Shown here piece after piece: positions 15,519 through 21,474 of a stretch of DNA of 21,474 nt (position 1 is its first letter; each line of letters opens with the position of its first letter). The notes under the pieces are model-generated. The model had not been told where the DNA came from. It saw nothing but the letters and a program-made list of their open reading frames with translations, and did not search any database. This stretch comes from an uncultured Prevotella sp. (GTDB lineage Bacteria; Bacteroidota; Bacteroidia; Bacteroidales; Bacteroidaceae), in assembly GCA_937874345.1 (NCBI GenBank), contig CALNBT010000100.1, positions 1 through 21,474 on the forward strand, read 5' to 3'. A program made the position numbers and the translations under genes.

Positions 15519-15549
15519 CAAATTTACAGCATTTTTTTGATTATAACAA
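15519..15549 (-). promoter_or_regulatory. merR promoter, Bacteroidetes type
   Basis: On minus: TTG at 15549-15547, 20-base spacer, TAAATTTG at 15526-15519. Predicted start near 15512, about 33 bases before the merR ATG at 15479. Confidence 0.7.
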
Positions 15550-15682
15550 CCCTTGTCACCGTTCTTTTGTAATAAATCTAAACACATTTTCAAGACGTAC
15601 CAAAGAATGAGCTTTTTACAACCCTCTCCTATCCTTGGCACTTCAGCTAAGATCTTAACTTTCATTGATTTTAATCCATAAG

Positions 15683-15714
15683 TTTGGCGCTTTACCCATT
15701 TTTTTATAATTTTG
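15683..15714 (+). promoter_or_regulatory. alaS promoter, Bacteroidetes type
   Basis: TTTG at 15683-15686, 20-base spacer, TAATTTTG at 15707-15714: the best match to the consensus in this window. The predicted start near 15721 leaves an untranslated leader of about 209 bases before alaS. Confidence 0.7.
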
Positions 15715-15929
15715 CTCTTTCAAACAGGGTATATAATTATCTTCTTTCAAAGTCATTGACATTAAGGTGCAAAATACATGGTATTGTCCCCCGATATTCA
15801 TGGTTTTGCAAGTCAATCTCATTGGTATTGCCATGCATGAAGAGATCAACAGATTTGCCCTGTTGGCCGATGTATTATTCAATCGACCAACCCAATATTG
15901 GAATTATATAAAATAAAAGATAACAACTG

Positions 15930-18551
15930 ATGATGACAGCAAACGAAATACGCGAATCGTTCAAACAATTCTTTGAATCTAAAGGGCACACCATTGAGCC
16001 TTCTGCACCGATGGTCATCAAGGATGACCCAACATTAATGTTTACAAATGCCGGAATGAACCAATGGAAGGATATCATTCTCGGTAACAAGAGTCCTGAA
16101 CCCAGACGTAGGGCTGACTCGCAGAAATGCCTTCGTGTAAGCGGTAAACACAACGATCTTGAAGAAGTTGGGCACGATACCTATCATCACACGATGTTCG
16201 AAATGTTGGGCAACTGGAGCTTTGGAGATTATTTCAAGGAAGGAGCTATCGATTATGCTTGGGAATATTTGGTGGATGTACTGCATTTGGATCCAAAAGA
16301 CTTATATGTAACGGTTTTCGAAGGATCACCTGACGAAAATATTCCGCGTGACGATGAAGCAGAAAAGTGTTGGTTGAAGCATCTTTCTGCCGACCATATC
16401 ATCAACGGTAACAAGCACGACAACTTCTGGGAGATGGGTGATACAGGACCTTGTGGCCCCTGCAGCGAGATTCATGTAGACTCAAGAACGCCAGAAGAGA
16501 AAGCTCAAACGGCAGGAAGAGACCTTGTCAACCATGACGACCCACAGGTAATTGAAATCTGGAACATCGTCTTCATGCAATTTAACCGTAAGACCGACGG
16601 ATCTTTGGAACCACTGTCAATGAATGTCATCGACACTGGTATGGGCTTTGAACGTTTGGTACGCATGCTTCAAGGCAAACACTCCAATTATGATACTGAC
16701 ATTTTTCAGCCTGTTATCAAGGAAATTGAACGCCTTTCTGGACTGGAATACGGAACCAACGAAGAGATCGATGTTGCTATGCGCGTCATTGCCGACCATC
16801 TTCGTGCGGTAGCTTTCTCAATTGCTGACGGTCAGCTACCAAGTAATGCCAAAGCTGGATATGTTATCCGACGCATTCTTCGCCGTGCCGTTCGTTATGC
16901 TTACACATTCCTCAATACCCGTGAGGCTTTCGTTTACAAACTGTTACCTGTGTTGGTTCACGAAATGGGCAATGCTTTCCCGGAGCTTCCTGCCCAGAAA
17001 GAGCTCATTGGTAAGGTAATGAAAGAAGAAGAGGATGCTTTCTTGCGTACACTCGACAAAGGTATCAGCATGTTGAACGATGCGATGGAGCAATTAAAAG
17101 CCAACGGACAGGTCGAATTGAGTGGTCTGTCTGCCTTCCGTCTTTTTGATACTTATGGTTTCCCACTCGACCTTACGGAATTAATTTGCCGTGAAAACGG
17201 GATCACGGTTGACGAAAAACAGTTCGACGAGGAAATGCAGAAGCAAAAAGAAAGAGCCCGCAACGCCGCTCAGGTTGAAAATAGTGATTGGGTTGAGCTG
17301 CAGGCAGGAGAACAACAATTTGTTGGATACGATTATACCGAATACAATTGCCATATCCTGCGCTATCGAAAGGTTACTCAAAAGAAAGCAACCTTCTTTG
17401 AACTGGTTTTAGACAACACACCTTTCTATGGCGAAATGGGTGGTCAGGTTGGAGACCAGGGTGTTATTCTGAACGAAAACGAGACGATTGAAATTATCGA
17501 CACAAAACGAGAGAACAACCAAAGCATCCATATCGTAAAAAATCTGCCTAAGCAACCTGAAGCAGAGTTCATGGCCTGTGTCGATATAGACAAGAGAAAT
17601 GCCAGTGCTGCCAACCATACTGCTACTCACTTGCTCGACTATGCCTTGAAACAAGTGCTTGGCGAACATGTAGAACAAAAGGGATCTTTTGTTTCTCCTA
17701 GTACACTACGATTCGATTTCTCGCATTTTCAAAAAGTAACAGACGAAGAATTGCGTCAGGTTGAGCGATTGGTCAATGAGATGATTCGTCAAGATTACAA
17801 ACTAGATGAGCATCGCGATACGCCTTTAGATGAGGCAAAGGAAATGGGAGCTGTTGCACTTTTCGGTGAGAAATATGGTGATAAAGTACGCGTTGTAAGG
17901 TTTGGACCTTCGTGCGAGTTCTGTGGTGGAATCCATGCTTCAAGCACCGGCCGCATCGGAATGTTTAAGATTGCTTCAGAAAGTTCGGTAGCATCGGGCA
18001 TTCGTCGTATCGAAGCGTTGACAGGCAAAAACTGCGAAGATACTGTTTATGCAGCAGAAGACCTCTTGAAAAGTATCCGGGGATTATTCAACAATGCAAA
18101 AGACTTGCAAGGTGTCATTACCAAGTATATCGAAGAACACGACTCGATGAAGAAGGAAATCGAGAAGTTCGGCAGTCAGACGATCGAAAGAAAGAAGGAT
18201 GAATTGATAAAACGTGCTGAAACCATCCATGGGGTAACCGTTGTTAAAGCAATATTGCCATTCGAAGCGAATGCTGCGAAAGATTTAGTGTTTAAAATAA
18301 GAGAAGCCGTACCCACAAAACTGGTATGTGTTGTTGGCTCAACAGCGCATAACACCCCATTGATCAGTGTCATGTTAAGCGACGACATGGTTAACGACCA
18401 TCACCTTAATGCCGGACAAATGGTTCGTGAAGCGGCCAAGTTGATTCAAGGTGGCGGAGGCGGACAGCCTCATTTTGCTTCGGCAGGAGGAAAAAATTTA
18501 GATGGAATCAATGCTGCCGTCGACAAGATTATCGAATTAGCCAAACTGTAA
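15930..18551 (+). CDS. alaS: Alanyl-tRNA synthetase
   Basis: 873 residues, close to the E. coli enzyme. Charges tRNA-Ala and edits mischarged Ser/Gly. The class II catalytic domain opens with ANEIRESFKQFFESKGH and PTLMFTNAGMNQWKDIILG. GNWSFGDYFKEGAI, GDTGPCGPCSEIH and DTGMGFERLVRMLQG follow. RRILRRAVRYAY marks the tRNA-recognition region. The editing domain has zinc ligands His563 and His567 (HTATH) and Cys665 and His669 (CGGIH), one less than E. coli numbering. The C-terminal DHHA1/C-Ala domain ends with GGGGGQPHFASAGG. Nothing is missing. The start is the first of two adjacent ATGs (15930, 15933). A hairpin terminator follows at 18567. Confidence 0.98.
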   Translation: MMTANEIRESFKQFFESKGHTIEPSAPMVIKDDPTLMFTNAGMNQWKDIILGNKSPEPRRRADSQKCLRVSGKHNDLEEVGHDTYHHTMFEMLGNWSFGDYFKEGAIDYAWEYLVDVLHLDPKDLYVTVFEGSPDENIPRDDEAEKCWLKHLSADHIINGNKHDNFWEMGDTGPCGPCSEIHVDSRTPEEKAQTAGRDLVNHDDPQVIEIWNIVFMQFNRKTDGSLEPLSMNVIDTGMGFERLVRMLQGKHSNYDTDIFQPVIKEIERLSGLEYGTNEEIDVAMRVIADHLRAVAFSIADGQLPSNAKAGYVIRRILRRAVRYAYTFLNTREAFVYKLLPVLVHEMGNAFPELPAQKELIGKVMKEEEDAFLRTLDKGISMLNDAMEQLKANGQVELSGLSAFRLFDTYGFPLDLTELICRENGITVDEKQFDEEMQKQKERARNAAQVENSDWVELQAGEQQFVGYDYTEYNCHILRYRKVTQKKATFFELVLDNTPFYGEMGGQVGDQGVILNENETIEIIDTKRENNQSIHIVKNLPKQPEAEFMACVDIDKRNASAANHTATHLLDYALKQVLGEHVEQKGSFVSPSTLRFDFSHFQKVTDEELRQVERLVNEMIRQDYKLDEHRDTPLDEAKEMGAVALFGEKYGDKVRVVRFGPSCEFCGGIHASSTGRIGMFKIASESSVASGIRRIEALTGKNCEDTVYAAEDLLKSIRGLFNNAKDLQGVITKYIEEHDSMKKEIEKFGSQTIERKKDELIKRAETIHGVTVVKAILPFEANAAKDLVFKIREAVPTKLVCVVGSTAHNTPLISVMLSDDMVNDHHLNAGQMVREAAKLIQGGGGGQPHFASAGGKNLDGINAAVDKIIELAKL

Positions 18552-18566
18552 AGATGTGCCAAAGAA

Positions 18567-18597
18567 GAGATCGTTTGCTGTCATACGATCTCGCTTT
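18567..18597 (+). terminator. Probable alaS terminator
   Basis: GAGATCGT (18567-18574) pairs with ACGATCTC (18585-18592), an 8-bp perfect stem with a 10-base loop. AAAG (18561-18564) can also pair with CTTT (18594-18597). A pyrimidine-rich tail (gctttcttgccttct) follows. CTGTCATACG occurs in the loop (18578-18587) and again at 18606-18615. Confidence 0.6.
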
Positions 18598-18668
18598 CTT
18601 GCCTTCTGTCATACGTTCTTCACAATCATGCAAAAAAAACGATGATATGATCACCATTGTATGCAATG

Positions 18669-18676
18669 TATCTTTG
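18669..18676 (+). promoter_or_regulatory. Possible -7 element for the 18728 gene
   Basis: TATCTTTG matches TAnnTTTG and lies 51 bases before the ATG. No suitable TTG is found about 20 bases upstream. Confidence 0.4.
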
Positions 18677-18727
18677 GGCAATATTTGATAAAACGATCTA
18701 ATAAATCATTACAACATCATATCTATT

Positions 18728-19426
18728 ATGAAAAGAAATCATTTAAACAAAGCCATCTTGACAGTTGTCATGACGATGATTTTTATCCCAATTTTCGCAC
18801 AAACCAATGACCCGCAAACAGCAAATGAGTCAGGTAAAATCACCACCAGCATCCAATATTGTGCCAATTACGAAGATTTTCAATCCAATCATTGGAAACA
18901 AGTGGATTCGGTTCTGGTTATAACAAAGAGCCGAAATAAGCAAATGTGGTGGGGAGGAAAAGATTTTAAGTTCGATTCCGACAACAAAGACATTAAAAAT
19001 CTATTGAAGAAAGAGGCTTTTGCCATCAACTATCACGATACGCTGCTAATCAATACCCACCCTTATAAGGATCGAGGCACAACATTTGGCAATGGCTATG
19101 CTCGAATATTTAACATCAAAGATGGTAAGTTATTGATGACCTATTATAACGTTAGCGAGATGAGCAAGAACGCAATGATAGGCGGTATGTTTGGTCTTGT
19201 CGGCTCATTGGCAATGTCTGCCACAAATAGTAAAATAGCCAAACAAAACGTATGCTACATCATTACACCCGGAGATAAGAAAGCTGTTATCATCGATGCA
19301 AAGGTAATGGAAGAATTATTGAAGGATCATCAAACGCTATTAGACGAATATCTCGCAGTAAAAAAGAGTGAAAGACTGAACGAAGAGGTTGTCTTGCCAC
19401 TTCTGAAAAAGGCAGAACTGCTCTAA
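18728..19426 (+). CDS. Small secreted protein of unknown function (DUF6563-like)
   Basis: 232 residues. Residues 1-25 are a signal peptide ending FIPIFAQ. After a polar stretch comes ITTSIQYCANYEDFQSNHW, a Trp-Trp-Gly-Gly segment (QMWWGGKDFKF), KNLLKKEAFAINYHDTLLINTH and FGNGYARIFN. A short Gly-rich hydrophobic stretch lies near 149-165 (MIGGMFGLVGSLAMSA), and the C-terminus is charged (LLKDHQTLLDEYLAVKK). The pattern reminds me of the Bacteroidales family DUF6563, from memory and not verified. There is no catalytic motif. Two cysteines (about residues 38 and 177) could form a disulfide in the periplasm. It stands alone between alaS and nnr, with a possible promoter of its own. Function unknown. 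Confidence 0.75.
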   Translation: MKRNHLNKAILTVVMTMIFIPIFAQTNDPQTANESGKITTSIQYCANYEDFQSNHWKQVDSVLVITKSRNKQMWWGGKDFKFDSDNKDIKNLLKKEAFAINYHDTLLINTHPYKDRGTTFGNGYARIFNIKDGKLLMTYYNVSEMSKNAMIGGMFGLVGSLAMSATNSKIAKQNVCYIITPGDKKAVIIDAKVMEELLKDHQTLLDEYLAVKKSERLNEEVVLPLLKKAELL

Positions 19427-19509
19427 AAGACAGACATACAATACGGCGTTCTATCTTCATCACTTATTCGAAGACATATTAAAAGCAAAAAAATCTATAC
19501 CGGTCTTTT

Positions 19510-19539
19510 GAAGAATATCGAAGAATATCGAAGAATAAA
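19510..19539. repeat. Three 10-base tandem repeats upstream of nnr
   Basis: GAAGAATATC occurs twice in perfect tandem (19510-19529), followed by a third copy matching 8 of 10 bases. It lies about 90 bases before the nnr start, in a gap with no gene. Confidence 0.7.
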
Positions 19540-19616
19540 TACCTATCATTTTCCTTTGCATGCCACAAATTAAAGAAAAATAGGGAAAGCACGACTATCC
19601 TTACCTTAATATTTTG

Positions 19617-19624
19617 TATTTTTG
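19617..19624 (+). promoter_or_regulatory. Possible nnr -7 element
   Basis: TATTTTTG matches TAnnTTTG but ends only 6 bases before the nnr ATG, so a transcript from it would be nearly leaderless. No TTG lies at the expected distance upstream. It could be chance in AT-rich DNA. Confidence 0.3.
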
Positions 19625-19630
19625 CAACTA

Positions 19631-21148
19631 ATGAAGATATTTACAACTGCTCAGATACATGAGCTTGATACCTATACAATGGAGCACGAACCCATTGAAA
19701 GCATTGACTTGATGGAACGCGCTGCAACGGCTTTGACGAATGCCATAGAAGAAGAATGGCACCAAGGTACACCCATTGTTGTGTTTGCCGGTCCAGGAAA
19801 CAATGGGGGCGATGCGTTGGCTGTTGCTCGAATGTTGGCTGAAAGAGGGTACCAGGTCAGTGCTTTCCTGTTTAACATTTACGACAATCTTTCCAAACAA
19901 TGTGCCATCAACAAGCTACGGCTTATTGAAAACAAAATAATTGAAAAGTTTGTTGAGATCAGATCGAACTTTGATCCCCCACAACTTGATGCTAAAACAC
20001 TTGTTATTGACGGTTTGTTTGGCTCAGGATTGGATAAGCCTCTGAATGGTGGCTTTGCTTCTTTGGTTAAATACATCAACCAATCACCCTGTCAAGTAGT
20101 AAGTATTGATATTCCTTCAGGGCTATTTAGCGAAGACAACGCCTTCAACATCCGCGCCAACATTATCAAAGCCAATGTAACACTGACCTTGCAGCAGAAG
20201 AAACTGGTCATGATGATGCCTGACATGCAGTCATACCTTGGTAAGATAAAAGTGCTTGATATTAATTTATCTGCAGAATATATTGCCAAAACAGATACAG
20301 TATATTCGATTATCGAGGAAAACGATGTAAAAAGCCGACTCCTCCATCGCTCAGACTTCGTTCACAAAGGAGATATGGGACATGCACTGATTATTGCCGG
20401 AAGCTACGGAATGGCAGGCGCTGCCATCCTATCAGCCAAAGCTTGTTTACGCAGTGGGGTTGGAAAGCTAACCATCCATACGCCAAAACGCAATAACGAC
20501 ATCCTGCAGATATCTGTTCCAGAAGCGATCCTTGACCATGATAATGAAGAGAAATATTTTGCCGAGGCTCTAGACTCTGATCGTTTTGATGCGCTTGAGA
20601 TTGGACCAGGTTTAGGACAACATGAGAATACTGCGATAGCAATGATTTCTCAAATTCGTCGCGCTCAATGCCCCATTGTCATTGATGCTGATGCTTTGAA
20701 TATGCTAGGTTCGCATAGAGCCTGGTTACAACAACTACCAAAGAACATTATCATGACTCCACATCCAAAAGAGTTCGACCGACTAGTTGGTAATACCAGC
20801 TCAGACTGTTACGAAAGATTGTTGAAAGCGCAAGAATTAACCGACCGTCTGCAGGGATATATTCTCTTAAAAGGTCATTATACAGCCTTATGCTGTCCTA
20901 ATGGAAAAGTATACTTCAATCAAACAGGCAATTCAGGAATGGCAACTGCCGGTAGCGGGGATGTCTTATCTGGCATTCTAACAGGACTGCTTGCCAGGGG
21001 GTACAACCAGGCTGATGCCTGCATCATTGGGTTGTACCTTCATGGATTGGCAGGTGATTTGGCTGCCGAAAGTTTAAGTAAAGAAAGTCTTTTGGCCGGA
21101 GACATTATCAAATACCTTCCACAAGCCTTTAAACAATTATATGATTAA
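19631..21148 (+). CDS. nnr: Bifunctional NAD(P)H-hydrate epimerase / ADP-dependent NAD(P)H-hydrate dehydratase
   Basis: 505 residues. Repairs hydrated, inactive NADH and NADPH: the N-terminal epimerase interconverts the R and S hydrates and the C-terminal dehydratase restores the cofactor using ADP. The YjeF_N domain (about 1-215) shows the phosphate loop GPGNNGGD at 54-61 and VIDGLFGSGLDKPL. The C-terminal ribokinase-like domain (about 228-505) shows KGDMGHALIIAGSYGMAGAA, IGPGLGQ, VIDADALNML, TPHPKEF, LKGHYTALC and AGSGDVLSG with catalytic Asp444. Both halves look complete. Start at ATG 19631, giving the usual MKIFTTAQIHELD; the in-frame TTG at 19622 lies inside a possible promoter element. 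The next gene starts 3 bases after the stop, so they are likely co-transcribed. Confidence 0.96.
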   Translation: MKIFTTAQIHELDTYTMEHEPIESIDLMERAATALTNAIEEEWHQGTPIVVFAGPGNNGGDALAVARMLAERGYQVSAFLFNIYDNLSKQCAINKLRLIENKIIEKFVEIRSNFDPPQLDAKTLVIDGLFGSGLDKPLNGGFASLVKYINQSPCQVVSIDIPSGLFSEDNAFNIRANIIKANVTLTLQQKKLVMMMPDMQSYLGKIKVLDINLSAEYIAKTDTVYSIIEENDVKSRLLHRSDFVHKGDMGHALIIAGSYGMAGAAILSAKACLRSGVGKLTIHTPKRNNDILQISVPEAILDHDNEEKYFAEALDSDRFDALEIGPGLGQHENTAIAMISQIRRAQCPIVIDADALNMLGSHRAWLQQLPKNIIMTPHPKEFDRLVGNTSSDCYERLLKAQELTDRLQGYILLKGHYTALCCPNGKVYFNQTGNSGMATAGSGDVLSGILTGLLARGYNQADACIIGLYLHGLAGDLAAESLSKESLLAGDIIKYLPQAFKQLYD

Positions 21149-21151
21149 GAC

Positions 21152-21474
21152 ATGAGAAAACTAATTTTATGTACCCTTTTGCTTACGTTAGGACTCGTAA
21201 CAACACAAGCACAGATGCCTACTGAAGGAGTTACCTACTTTCTTCCAAAGACAGCATTAAGATTTTCATTCCTCATTGAGAAAAAAACGTTTACACCTGG
21301 TGAATATGCAAGGTATTCGGAAAGGTATATAAAAACTGCTGTCAAAAGTCAATCTGAAACGACCTACAGTATAGTTAAGACAGAGATGTCCACTTATGCC
21401 CTTCCAGATTCAGCCAAACAATTCACGGCAACGATTGACAAAAAGCATAGTATCGTTAGCGTAAATCGCGATCA
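21152..21474 (+). CDS. DUF4831 family protein (partial, 5' end only)
   Basis: 107 residues are visible before the window ends. Residues 1-20 are a signal peptide (LILCTLLLTLGLVTTQAQ), so the product is exported. The mature start, EGVTYFLPKTALRFSFLIEKKTFTPGEYARYSERY, matches my memory of the Bacteroidetes family DUF4831, whose function is unknown. It begins 3 bases after the nnr stop and has no room for its own promoter. No catalytic motif is seen in the part present. The pairing with nnr may be conserved, but this is from memory. Confidence 0.75.
   Translation, partial: MRKLILCTLLLTLGLVTTQAQMPTEGVTYFLPKTALRFSFLIEKKTFTPGEYARYSERYIKTAVKSQSETTYSIVKTEMSTYALPDSAKQFTATIDKKHSIVSVNRD

Larger units (their letters stand above)
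15480..15929. other. 450-base gap between merR and alaS, regulatory only
   Basis: Carries the merR promoter (15519-15549, minus) and the alaS promoter (15683-15714, plus). I recognise no gene. Two open frames of 75 codons (15655-15882 minus, 15684-15911 plus) overlap each other and the alaS promoter and show no domain. A 20-codon plus frame (15778-15840) lies in the alaS leader. Confidence 0.6.

Noticed and set aside
15655..15911. Two 75-codon frames, one on each strand, upstream of alaS
   Set aside because: They overlap each other and the alaS promoter and show no protein features.

Overview
The window looks like a chromosomal segment of a Bacteroidales bacterium, most likely Prevotella or a close relative. 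Four things point there. Most genes have no Shine-Dalgarno sequence. Several upstream regions carry the Bacteroidetes sigma promoter (TTG or TTTG, about 20-23 bases, then TAnnTTTG). The families include DUF5683, DUF4831 and a two-domain SGNH plus sialate O-acetylesterase. The gene order rsfS-ftsH-cdsA / lpxB-surE / parA-parB-DUF5683-transglycosylase-rel is one I associate with this order from memory. Almost all of the window is core housekeeping sequence. I see no phage, insertion sequence, CRISPR array or obvious horizontally acquired island.

Layout. Positions 1-968 (minus) hold the first 322 residues of a secreted two-domain carbohydrate esterase. A 336-base non-coding stretch with one strong hairpin follows. 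Next, on minus, come a lipoprotein MsrA-MsrB methionine sulfoxide reductase and a tRNA-Gln(CTG) with its own promoter and terminator. A plus-strand operon then carries rsfS (ribosome silencing), ftsH (membrane protease) and cdsA (CDP-diacylglycerol synthesis). It converges on the minus-strand pair surE-lpxB (nucleotidase, lipid A disaccharide synthase). Between them lie a bidirectional terminator and an unexplained set of 44-base degenerate tandem repeats.

surE is divergent from a five-gene plus-strand operon: parA, parB, a DUF5683 membrane protein, a LysM lytic transglycosylase and a long Rel/SpoT (p)ppGpp enzyme. This groups chromosome segregation, cell-wall remodelling and stringent response. 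A minus-strand MerR-like regulator converges on rel. A 450-base gap carries the merR promoter and a near-consensus alaS promoter with a leader of about 200 bases. alaS is followed by a terminator hairpin, a small secreted protein of unknown function, a bifunctional NAD(P)H-hydrate repair enzyme (Nnr), and the start of a DUF4831 protein cut by the window end.

I found no convincing new system. The most useful leads are non-coding (the 44-base repeats at 6335-6417, the surE/parA intergenic inverted repeat, the long alaS leader, several hairpins) plus two uncharacterised protein families placed next to well-understood genes. Several starts were moved from the longest open frame, because the longer frames would run through promoter elements or lack a plausible start codon.
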